From CAYLJO01 sp964383905 (GTDB lineage: Bacteria; Acidobacteriota; Blastocatellia; Pyrinomonadales; Pyrinomonadaceae), in contig CAYLJO010000171.1 of the NCBI GenBank assembly GCA_964383905.1, positions 1-13,757 of the forward strand: a DNA stretch of 13,757 bases, read 5' to 3'. The translations under genes were made by a program, and so were the position numbers. The notes under the pieces were generated by a model. The model saw only the letters and a list, made by a program, of their open reading frames with translations. It searched no databases and was not told the origin of the DNA. Within the stretch, counting starts at the first letter, position 1. Every line of letters starts with the position of its first letter. Shown here one piece after another: positions 6,425-12,697 of this stretch.

Positions 6425-8980
6425 TTACATCACCAGCTTCGTGTCTAACACCTCAAAGTCGGCCTGCTGGTCCTCACCGGCCGGACATTGGATCCCCATC
6501 TGCCATGTCTGTTTATTCTGGATCAGCTCCCCGGCCTTGTCGCTCTCCAGCGGCTGGGAAAAAAGATACCCCTGCGCGTACTGGCATTGCAGCTTTCTCA
6601 GTTGCGATAGCTGATCCGCGGTCTCCACACCCTCCGCCACTGTGTTCATCCCCAGGTTAAGCGCTAACATCACGATGGTGCGGACGATCTCTTTATTCTC
6701 GTTGTTTTCCGTCATGTGGCTGACGAACGAGCGGTCAATCTTCAAAGTGTTGATCGGGAAGCGATGAAGATAGCTTAAAGACGAATACCCTGTCCCAAAA
6801 TCGTCGATGCTCAATTCGACGCCAAGCGCCCGCAGTTGCTTGAGCATCTCCGTCGCCCTTTCCATACTCTCCATCACCACACTTTCCGTGATCTCCAGCT
6901 TCAAGCTGCGCGCTTCAAGTCCGGTCTCGTTGAGGACTGTCCTGATCTGCTCGATCAGGTCGGCCTGGACAAACTGTTTGCTCGACAGGTTGACACTCAT
7001 CGAAAGGTGTTTGGCCTCGGAAAATTGCGACTGCCAGCGGCGCAACTGGCGGCATGACTCGCTGAGCACCCACTGGCCGATCGGGACGATCAGGCCGGAC
7101 TCTTCCGCGATCGGGATAAACTTTACCGGCGGGATGAGGCCGCGTTCCGGGTGGCGCCAGCGCACGAGGGCCTCAAAGCCGCTCAACGAGCCGGTGTCCA
7201 TCGACACTATCGGCTGGTAGTGGATGATAAATTCCTGGCGCTCGATGGCCCGTCGCAGGTCCGTTTCGGTCTGCAGGAGGTTGATCGCGCTGGAGTGCAT
7301 GGTCTCGACGAACACCTCATGCCGCATCTTGCCGAGCGACTTGGCGCGGTACATGGCCGTGTCGGCGTCACGCAGCATGTCTTCGGCGCGGTCGTAGCCG
7401 ATGGTGCTCAAGGCAATCCCGATGCTGACGGTGGGGAACACTTCGTGCCCGTCGAGGTTAAAAGACTGCCCCAGCTCTTCCGTGATCCGCGCGGCCACTG
7501 CCGTCGCCTCACCGGCGTTGTTTAAGTCCTCCAGCAGGATGGTGAATTCGTCGCCGCCGAGACGCGAGATCGTATCGCCGGCCCGCAGGCATGATTCCAA
7601 CCGGCGGGCGATGCCCACGAGCAGCTTATCCCCGATCATGTGCCCGAGGCTGTCGTTGATGATCTTGAACCGGTCGAGGTCCAGAAAGAGGACGGCGAAC
7701 ATCCGATTACTCTTCCGCTTCTGCCGCTCGATGGCCAGCTTTAAGCGGTCCATGAACAGTGCGCGGTTGGGCAGACCCGTCAGGGAGTCGTGCAGCGCGT
7801 CGTGCAGCAGCCGCTCTTCGGCCCGCTTGCGATCGGTGATGTCTTGAATCTGAAAAAGCAGGTGAGAGGATTTACCCTCGGCATTACGCACGTGGGAAAC
7901 GCTCAAGAGAACCCAGACCAAATATCCGTGCTTATGTAAGTAACGCTTCTCCATCTCGTAGGCCGGGATCTCCCCTTCGATCAGCCGGGGGATGTAGATC
8001 AGGAGGGTCCGCAGATCATTCGGATGTGTAATCGCCTGGAAGTTATCTGTGAGCAGCTCCTCTTCCGTGTACCCGACAATCTTACACAGCGACTGGTTGA
8101 CCCGGAGCCAGCGGCCGTCGGGGGCCACCAGCGCCATCCCTATCGATGCGTAATCAAAGGCGCTGCGAAAATGCTCCTCACTCTCGCTGAGCGCCTTGCT
8201 GATCCGCTCCTGTTCGGCGATGTGGCGGGATAGTTCTTCGACGTGGCGTTGGGCCTGCTCGGCCTGCTCGGCCTTGGCCTCAAAATTTTTCAGATAAAAA
8301 TAGTAGGTGAAGTAGACGGCGGCGATGATCGGGCTCGAGGCCACCACAACGTAAAACCCGAGCGCCGTCGTGAGCTTGGAGATGAGGGCGGCGGCCGAGG
8401 CCCCCGCGATATAGGAGATTGATGTGTATGAGTAGTTCCTGCGCCATGTTTGCCAGAGCGGCTGACCCGTCTTCAACGCCACGCCCGTTGCGACAAGCCA
8501 GGAATTCGTTAGGTAGGGGACGATGGCCATGATGCAGATCGCGAGAACGAGTCCGGGGGAGTAGCCGCGCGTCGGCAGCAACGGGATCGGTCCGAAGCAG
8601 AACCTCAGTGCCCAGACCGTCAGAAAGCACGACAAGGCCATCACGGCCGAGTTGAAAAGGCGGTTAAGGGGGTTTTTGTTAAAGCGTAAAGAGGTGCAAA
8701 AGGCTTCAACGGCAGACAGCAGGACGGCCGCCTCGCCGTCAAAGAGCAGCATCGTGAGGAAGATAAAGGTCTCGGAGGCGTTCGCTTCCCCCCTCACGCG
8801 GGGGATTCTGACGTAGAGGCGCGCTCCCGTCAGGATAGTGACAATAGCCAGCAGCAGAAAACGCAGGTTGAGTTGAGTGACGGAGAAGAGGCAGGCGGAG
8901 GTAAGGCAGGCCACCGCCCCGACGGCGATGACCAATAAGCGAAACGGCTTGGCAAACCGCTGTTGATCTACACTTTTCAT
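6425..8980 (-). CDS. Membrane-bound PAS-GGDEF-EAL cyclic-di-GMP cyclase/phosphodiesterase
   Basis: An 851-residue protein if started at ATG 8980. The N-terminal part (about 12-228) has several hydrophobic helices and resembles a MASE-like integral membrane sensor, with a segment reading ETFIFLTMLLFDGEAAVLLS. A short coiled coil (228-268) leads to a PAS domain (about 268-385), then GGDEF (390-555) and EAL (570-815). Both catalytic motifs are intact: RLGGDEF (GGDEF at 475-479) and the EAL at 603-605. NLSSKQF, KLEITES, the loop DDFGTGYSSL and EGVETADQL are also present. The inhibitory I-site RAGD (466-469) stands five residues before GGDEF. It may therefore make and break c-di-GMP. The frame stays open upstream to a TTG at 9196 (72 more residues), but that stretch looks unlike a membrane or signalling domain. 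Neither start has a good ribosome binding site. No neighbour shows which process it controls. Confidence 0.92.
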   Translation of the reverse strand: MKSVDQQRFAKPFRLLVIAVGAVACLTSACLFSVTQLNLRFLLLAIVTILTGARLYVRIPRVRGEANASETFIFLTMLLFDGEAAVLLSAVEAFCTSLRFNKNPLNRLFNSAVMALSCFLTVWALRFCFGPIPLLPTRGYSPGLVLAICIMAIVPYLTNSWLVATGVALKTGQPLWQTWRRNYSYTSISYIAGASAAALISKLTTALGFYVVVASSPIIAAVYFTYYFYLKNFEAKAEQAEQAQRHVEELSRHIAEQERISKALSESEEHFRSAFDYASIGMALVAPDGRWLRVNQSLCKIVGYTEEELLTDNFQAITHPNDLRTLLIYIPRLIEGEIPAYEMEKRYLHKHGYLVWVLLSVSHVRNAEGKSSHLLFQIQDITDRKRAEERLLHDALHDSLTGLPNRALFMDRLKLAIERQKRKSNRMFAVLFLDLDRFKIINDSLGHMIGDKLLVGIARRLESCLRAGDTISRLGGDEFTILLEDLNNAGEATAVAARITEELGQSFNLDGHEVFPTVSIGIALSTIGYDRAEDMLRDADTAMYRAKSLGKMRHEVFVETMHSSAINLLQTETDLRRAIERQEFIIHYQPIVSMDTGSLSGFEALVRWRHPERGLIPPVKFIPIAEESGLIVPIGQWVLSESCRQLRRWQSQFSEAKHLSMSVNLSSKQFVQADLIEQIRTVLNETGLEARSLKLEITESVVMESMERATEMLKQLRALGVELSIDDFGTGYSSLSYLHRFPINTLKIDRSFVSHMTENNENKEIVRTIVMLALNLGMNTVAEGVETADQLSQLRKLQCQYAQGYLFSQPLESDKAGELIQNKQTWQMGIQCPAGEDQQADFEVLDTKLVM

Positions 8981-9514
8981 CCCAATGGAGTGAGGAACCA
9001 AGCTTTCTGACTGCTGAAATCTGCGTGAGTATTTACTCGTTGGGGCGAGGGCATCGACCTGGGCACAGTCTACGCCTTCGTCCTTGGCAGCAATCCAAGT
9101 GCCACAAAATCTCTGCCAGCGTTGAGTCTCAAACCGATGAATTTCCTGGGGAATTCTCAAGCTTAAGGGAACGGAAGGATCGTTGCCGTCAGCCAAATTG
9201 ACAGAAAGCTGGCAGAACAGGTATGTCTATTTGACCGGTACACCACTGGCGCGGGTGAAAGGCATATGGAGGAGTCATCACTAATCAGCGGGCGGCTGCT
9301 ACCATCTATCCTGAATTTATTACGTTTTCCCCTCTGCGTCCTGCGGCGGTGAACATCGCCTCCTTCCCAACATCCAGGTGAGATATACTCTAGAGCCCAA
9401 CCCCACTTTGAGGCGGAAGTGGGCAGCGACGAGAGGAGGCCGAAACATCTAATGGGTTGGTCAACGGCATGGCGATTTTAATCCGCTGCTACTATTCCGA
9501 GGAATAATAACGAC
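8981..9514. other. Divergent intergenic region between GGDEF-EAL and rhomboid genes
   Basis: It holds an open extension of the GGDEF-EAL frame (8981-9196, TTG start, probably not translated), repeat copy B (about 9261-9368) and a short hairpin: CCCACTT (9402-9408) with AAGTGGG (9417-9423). No clear promoter for either gene was recognised. A TATACT at 9384-9389 lacks a matching -35. Confidence 0.55.
9261..9368 (+). repeat. Dispersed intergenic repeat, copy B
   Basis: The core at 9301-9321 matches copy A (2257-2277) at 20 of 21 bases. Flanks of lower similarity run from GGCATATGGAGGAGTCATCA on the left to the CGCCTCCTTCCC end on the right. It has the same orientation as copy A and lies 7 kb away between unrelated genes. 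Boundaries are approximate. Confidence 0.6.
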
Positions 9515-10204
9515 TTGATCCCGCTTCGCAGCCTCCAACCCCGCTCACGAGTCCCGCTGGTCACGGTCGCGCTGATTGCGCTCAATCTGCTCGCCTTCTA
9601 TTGGGAGCTACAACTCGGTGCAAGGCTGCCGCTGTTTATCCGGGCCTTCGGTCTGCGGCCTATCGTCTTTGTGACCCACTGGCACGACCTGACCGCCGCC
9701 GTCTGGCTGCCGCTTCTGACCTCTATGTTTCTGCATGGCGGATGGCTGCACCTGCTGGGCAACATGCTCTTTCTCTGGGTTTTTGGCGGGAATGTCGAAG
9801 ACCGGCTCGGTCATACAAAGTTCCTGGCGCTCTATCTGCTGGCCGGCGTCTTGGCGGCCGGGGCCCAGATCTGGATGGGGCCGGCTTCGCGCGTTCCGCT
9901 GATCGGCGCGTCCGGCGCGATTGCCGGGGTGCTCGGCGCTTACCTGTTCCTCTTTCCGAGGGCCCGCGTCCTGACACTGGTGCCGGTATTCTTCTTCCTC
10001 TTCTTCTGGGAGTTGCCGGCCATCGTGCTCCTCGCGCTGTGGTTCACCGGCCAGTTTATTTCCGGCGTCGCGTCGCTGGACACCGGTCAGGCGCTCTATG
10101 GCGGTGTCGCATACTGGGCGCACATCGGAGGTTTCATGAGCGGGGCCGCACTCGCGCTCTTTTTTGGAGTCAACCCAGCATTTCTGTCACCGGCCGCAGA
10201 GTAG
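9515..10204 (+). CDS. Rhomboid-family intramembrane serine protease
   Basis: A 229-residue polytopic membrane protein with about six TM helices. The catalytic Ser is S133 in IGASGAIAG and the catalytic His is H203 in AHIGGFMSG. HGGWLHLLGNMLFLWVFG (74-91) supplies the conserved His/Asn region (H79, N83) near the oxyanion hole. It cleaves within transmembrane segments of substrates, unknown here. The start is TTG 9515, with GAGGAA (9499-9504) ten bases upstream; no in-frame ATG occurs before the first helix. The last ten codons, giving NPAFLSPAAE, lie in the left arm of a 30-bp inverted repeat (10172-10201), with the TAG just beyond at 10202. The native C-terminus may therefore have been replaced; the catalytic core is intact. 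Confidence 0.92.
   Translation: MIPLRSLQPRSRVPLVTVALIALNLLAFYWELQLGARLPLFIRAFGLRPIVFVTHWHDLTAAVWLPLLTSMFLHGGWLHLLGNMLFLWVFGGNVEDRLGHTKFLALYLLAGVLAAGAQIWMGPASRVPLIGASGAIAGVLGAYLFLFPRARVLTLVPVFFFLFFWELPAIVLLALWFTGQFISGVASLDTGQALYGGVAYWAHIGGFMSGAALALFFGVNPAFLSPAAE
10172..10201 (+). repeat. Left arm of 30-bp inverted repeat
   Basis: AACCCAGCATTTCTGTCACC followed by GGCCGCAGAG. It is the reverse complement of 10369-10398 at 29 of 30 positions. It lies inside the 3' end of the rhomboid frame. The core also occurs, in the orientation of the right arm, at 11229-11250. Confidence 0.9.
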
Positions 10205-10368
10205 CACTTGCTCCACCATCAGCCTATTGATAGAGACCGGGCATCGTTGCAGCAGATGTAACGACAATTTCCTGATCTCTTGATCTTCAAGCCGATTGGT
10301 GGCGAACTCACCGCCTTTACCATACATTATCAAGCCGTTGGCGCTGTTCCACTGCTCGATCACATCTT
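10202..10368 (-). pseudogene. Internal fragment of a Tn3-family transposase
   Basis: The minus-strand frame reads DVIEQWNSANGLIMYGKGGE, then FATNRLEDQEIRKLSLHLLQ, then RCPVSINRLMVEQVL. From memory this matches the late catalytic region of the Tn3-family (COG4644-type) transposase, where homologues read like VESWNSANSFIFYGKGGEFATNRLEDQE and then VYINTLMIQ. About 55 residues remain, out of roughly 1000 in a full protein, and there are no stops inside. The fragment fills the space between the two 30-bp repeat arms almost exactly. A longer frame on this strand (10187-10462) runs through both arms and into the XRE promoter, and I do not regard it as an intact gene. The fragment is a non-functional relic. 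Confidence 0.72.
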
Positions 10369-10398
10369 CTCTGCTGCCGGTGACAGAAATGCTGGGTT
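10369..10398 (-). repeat. Right arm of 30-bp inverted repeat
   Basis: Reverse complement of 10172-10201 with one mismatch. The arms are separated by 167 bp of transposase-like sequence. TTATC directly follows the GGG and is shared with the third partial copy at 11229-11250. Confidence 0.9.
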
Positions 10399-10420
10399 TA
10401 TCACTACCTGCCAAAGTGAG

Positions 10421-10440
10421 ATGTAAAGCTGACTTGACAT
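10421..10440. promoter_or_regulatory. Putative XRE operator 1, overlapping the -35 box
   Basis: ATGTAAAGCTGACTTGACAT: 8-bp arms around 4 bp, with one mismatch in the arms. It has the same architecture as operator 2. It contains TTGACA (10434-10439), the best -35 for the XRE gene; TATCAC follows at 17 bp spacing (10457-10462) as a weak -10. Confidence 0.62.
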
Positions 10441-10466
10441 CCCCGGATTTCAACCCTATCACTTGT

Positions 10467-10486
10467 ATGTAAAGTGAGCTTTACAT
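10467..10486. promoter_or_regulatory. Putative XRE operator 2, overlapping the start codon
   Basis: ATGTAAAGTGAGCTTTACAT: perfect 8-bp arms (ATGTAAAG / CTTTACAT) around TGAG. The last two bases are the first two of the XRE ATG (10485). The centre lies 46 bp from that of operator 1. Two sites of one design at the promoter and start of a small XRE gene point to autorepression. Confidence 0.68.
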
Positions 10487-10697
10487 GGCATCGAGTCTTC
10501 GAAACCGAGTCAAAGAGTTGCGCAACGAACGTGGCTGGACGCAGGAAGAGCTTGCAAGGGCGGTGGGCGTCTCGCGCCAGAGCATCATCTCTATAGAGCG
10601 TGAACGCTACGTGCCGAGCCTTCAGTTGGCGCTCACTTTCGCACGAGTTTTCAAATGTTCCACTGACGAGATTTTCACCTTGGAGAGCGAAGAATGA
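10485..10697 (+). CDS. Small XRE-family helix-turn-helix regulator
   Basis: A 70-residue DNA-binding protein that is almost entirely one Cro/CI-type domain. RVKELRNERGWTQEELARAV (8-27) and GVSRQSIISIERERYVPSLQ (28-47) give the five-helix HTH, with helices 2 and 3 in WTQEELARAVGVSRQSI. ALTFARVFKCSTDEIFTLE closes the domain. This compact type commonly heads operons with small membrane proteins, and here it overlaps the next start by ATGA. Its ATG lies at the edge of a perfect palindrome and a matching site covers the -35, so it is probably an autorepressor of this operon. The ribosome binding site is poor (GTGAG inside the operator). The signal that lifts repression is not visible. Confidence 0.88.
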   Translation: MASSLRNRVKELRNERGWTQEELARAVGVSRQSIISIERERYVPSLQLALTFARVFKCSTDEIFTLESEE

Positions 10698-10897
10698 AGA
10701 TCCCCGTTGTCAGCAAAGTAATTGATGAACGCTTCCTCAGCCACCGCCGCCGCTCCACAAACCTCGGCGGGATGATCGGCGGGGTGGTGGCCATCGGTCT
10801 CTTTGCCTACCGCTATTACATCGACCACTTCTGGAGTTGGGAACTTTTCATTGTTGCCATCACCATCGTGGTGGTCAAGTGGGCAGTCCTGACCTAG
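10694..10897 (+). CDS. Small two-helix membrane protein of the XRE operon
   Basis: A 67-residue protein. A basic N-terminus (MKIPVVSKVIDERFLSHRRR) precedes one hydrophobic helix (about 24-40, GGMIGGVVAIGLFAYRY) and a second at the C-terminus (about 48-65, WELFIVAITIVVVKWAVL). Both ends probably face the cytoplasm. ATG 10694 overlaps the XRE stop (ATGA) and has GGAGAG (10682-10687) upstream, so the two genes are likely translationally coupled. I do not recognise a family. It could be a partner or sensor for the regulator, or simply its target. Confidence 0.75.
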   Translation: MKIPVVSKVIDERFLSHRRRSTNLGGMIGGVVAIGLFAYRYYIDHFWSWELFIVAITIVVVKWAVLT

Positions 10898-10935
10898 TAT
10901 CTGTTACCCGACTAACCTTGAATGGAGAGAGAAAG

Positions 10936-11151
10936 ATGATCTTCGGAAATCGACCGAAAGACCCTGCCACAATGATGCGTGTGGGGATGGCGTGCTTAGC
11001 ATTAGCCCTCATGTGGCCGAGGTTCCTGCACCTAACCTTCAACTTCGGGCCGGACTTGATCGACGGCGTGCGTGGAGTGCTGTTCGGCGTCTCAATTGGT
11101 ATAAACCTTTGGGCCGTGAAGCTGACTTATCGCCAGCGACGCGGCGAATGA
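10936..11151 (+). CDS. Small two-helix membrane protein, last gene of the XRE operon
   Basis: A 71-residue protein starting at ATG 10936 (MIFGNRPKDPATMMRVGMAC), with GGAGAGAGA (10924-10932) just upstream. The same frame is open further upstream from 10837, but that part overlaps the previous gene and lacks a ribosome binding site. Hydrophobic stretches are about 13-30 and 43-63, with a basic tail (KLTYRQRRGE). It lies 38 bp after the preceding gene, in the same direction. No known family is recognised. It resembles its neighbour in size and two-helix layout but not in sequence. Confidence 0.7.
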   Translation: MIFGNRPKDPATMMRVGMACLALALMWPRFLHLTFNFGPDLIDGVRGVLFGVSIGINLWAVKLTYRQRRGE

Positions 11152-11387
11152 TGTGCAAAGATGGTGGTGGTCAACATCGGCTTCTGATAACATCTCCCTT
11201 TTCACGGGTCCTCCCCGTTTGCGGCTGATGACAGCAATGCTGGGTTTATCCCCTTTTTGAGGTTGCGAGAGTTAATAGCCACCCGATCGGTTCCATGCCA
11301 TGAGTCGCCTTCCGGTAGCCATAGAACAAAAAGCGACGCTGCGCAGATAAGTCTGGTTATCCGCCGCCCGCGCCGTCCAAACCACTT
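11152..11387. other. Spacer between convergent genes with a third copy of the repeat-arm motif
   Basis: No gene is seen in these 236 bp. TGACAGCAATGCTGGG with its TTTATC extension at 11229-11250 matches 10381-10402 at 21 of 22 bases. No typical terminator with a T run was found. Confidence 0.55.
11229..11250 (+). repeat. Third, partial copy of the inverted-repeat arm core
   Basis: A 22-bp segment identical to 10381-10402 except for C in place of A at the seventh base. It has the orientation of the right arm and shares the TATC that the left arm lacks. No partner arm is seen nearby. Confidence 0.7.
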
Positions 11388-12260
11388 TTACCGGCCGACT
11401 TCTCTGAAGGTTTGAACGACATCCCGAAGCAGTTTTTGATTCTTCCCCCATTGAGACTGGAGAGTCCAGGCGACAATCTGCTGGAAATTTTTCGGCGTCT
11501 CGACCGTCGTGTGCAGGTAGGCCACCTTGACGTTCTTCATGACCCCGCTCAGCTCGTATTGCAGCGCCGGATAACCGTTGATCGTTAATCTCGCCGGGCC
11601 TTTGGTTTCGGGGGAGGACATATTTTTAGTCAACACCTGAAGAGTGGATTGAGCGTGTGCTTCGAGGGTCATTCCAGAGTAGTTTGATTTGGGATCCGTG
11701 AGAACAATGACGTAGAGGCTGTGGGCCGGATCGCCGGCCTGCAGTTCGGCGCTCTCGTGCAGCTCGTGCTGCGCGCTCCAGCCTGAGGGGACGGTCACCT
11801 GGCTCTGCCCGTCCGTGCTCGTGATAACTGTGCCGGAGATGTGGCTGTTGGCATTCGAATCGGAGGCAAGATTGGACGTATTCGAGTTAGAAGGCGCGTT
11901 CGTATTGGAGTTGGAGGAACTGATTGCCAGAATAAAAATGGCGACGAAGGCGATGACGCCGACGAGCGCCAACGCCCCACAACCGACAAGGAAGAGTGTC
12001 AGATTCGATGTCCTCGGCGCCGGCGCTTGCGTCGCCGGTCCGGACGTCCGGGGCGGCGCGGTCGGGGCAGGGGACGGCTGGGGGACAGTTTCAGGGCGAT
12101 ACACGATAGTCGGTGGCGGCCCGGGTATGGAAGAGCCGAGTGGATTCGCCTGGGGATCAGAGGGGGCCGGTGTCTCGGGAATAAGTCTCGCCCCATCCTG
12201 CAAGCAAAAGGTCTGTGTCTCTTCCGAGTAGCGACGGTTACATTCAGGGCATCGTTTCAT
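11388..12260 (-). CDS. Zinc-ribbon, single-TM protein with extracytoplasmic C-terminal domain
   Basis: A 290-residue protein. The N-terminal mini zinc ribbon (MKRCPECNRRYSEETQTFCL, then QDGARL) has C4, C7 and C19. A Pro-rich linker (about 30-85) leads to one TM helix (87-113). A Ser/Asn-rich linker (114-139) then leads to a globular domain (140-290) that begins TDGQSQVTVPSGW and resembles PsbP/DUF1795-like folds. This cytoplasmic ribbon / membrane / outer domain layout is frequent in Acidobacteriota proteins of unknown role. The ribbon may bind a partner and the outer domain a ligand, but this is inferred. It is transcribed alone. The start ATG 12260 has no clear ribosome binding site; TATAT lies directly upstream. 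Confidence 0.82.
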   Translation of the reverse strand: MKRCPECNRRYSEETQTFCLQDGARLIPETPAPSDPQANPLGSSIPGPPPTIVYRPETVPQPSPAPTAPPRTSGPATQAPAPRTSNLTLFLVGCGALALVGVIAFVAIFILAISSSNSNTNAPSNSNTSNLASDSNANSHISGTVITSTDGQSQVTVPSGWSAQHELHESAELQAGDPAHSLYVIVLTDPKSNYSGMTLEAHAQSTLQVLTKNMSSPETKGPARLTINGYPALQYELSGVMKNVKVAYLHTTVETPKNFQQIVAWTLQSQWGKNQKLLRDVVQTFREVGR

Positions 12261-12417
12261 ATATCTGCAATTTGTGGTCGACGGTATGATCGGCGATCAG
12301 CGCTTGCGAGAGCCGTTTCTTCCACCGCCCGGCGGGTCAAGGTCTCACACCGCGGCGCCACCGGGGTAAGCCTTGCCCTCATCCTGAAAAGATGCTCAGG
12401 ACAGTGAAGTCTATCAT

Positions 12418-12636
12418 AACAATAGATTGACCAAAGAGCCGTTCCAGATTGTCGAGGGATTGGTCGCCGTCCCCGACCGGCCGGGGCTGGGGGTGGAAGT
12501 GGATATGGCGCAAATCGATAAAGCGCACCGGCTTTACCAGGAGAAGAGACTCGGCGCGCGCGACGACGCCAGGGCTATGCAGTATCTTATTCCGGGCTGG
12601 ACGTTCGATCACCAGCGACCCTGCCTGGTGTGCTGA
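12418..12636 (+). pseudogene. 3' remnant of a glucarate dehydratase gene (enolase superfamily)
   Basis: From NNRLTKEPFQIVEG through VPDRPGLGVEVDM and KAHRLYQ to GARDDARAMQYLIPGWTFDH, ending in RPCLVC, the frame matches the last 70 or so residues of D-glucarate dehydratase (GudD), whose E. coli form ends in a similar GARDDAMAMQYLIPGWTFDN...RPCMVR. The full enzyme is about 446 residues. Here homology starts abruptly near 12418, and no in-frame coding sequence for the barrel with the catalytic Lys/His exists upstream. A TTG at 12427 could start a 69-codon frame, but it would be inactive. The final Arg appears replaced by Cys. This is a deletion or insertion leftover, so the ancestor probably used sugar acids. 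Confidence 0.8.
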
Positions 12637-12654
12637 GCACAGCTTCCGTGGCGC

Positions 12655-12677
12655 CGGGCACGCACCTGCCGTGCCCG
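12655..12677. terminator. Hairpin between the glucarate dehydratase remnant and the minus-strand membrane gene
   Basis: CGGGCACG (12655-12662) and CGTGCCCG (12670-12677) form a perfect 8-bp stem with a 7-nt loop, 20 bp beyond the stop of the minus-strand gene. There is no T run on either strand, so terminator function is only positional inference. Confidence 0.4.
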
Positions 12678-12697
12678 CTCATGGTTGAAGACTCTGC

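Noticed and set aside
9384..9390. TATACTC half-site resembling the nadA operators
   Set aside because: No second half with the right spacing, and the downstream gene is a rhomboid; a single 7-mer is expected by chance.
9402..9423. Hairpin upstream of the rhomboid gene as a possible riboswitch
   Set aside because: A 7-bp stem alone with no recognisable aptamer core; not enough to claim regulation.
10187..10462. Full 91-codon minus-strand frame over the repeat arms and XRE promoter
   Set aside because: Only the middle resembles a transposase; both ends are repeat arm or promoter/operator sequence, so it is a relic rather than an intact gene.
12379..12612. 77-codon minus-strand frame opposite the glucarate dehydratase remnant
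   Set aside because: Antisense shadow of a clearly recognisable protein frame.
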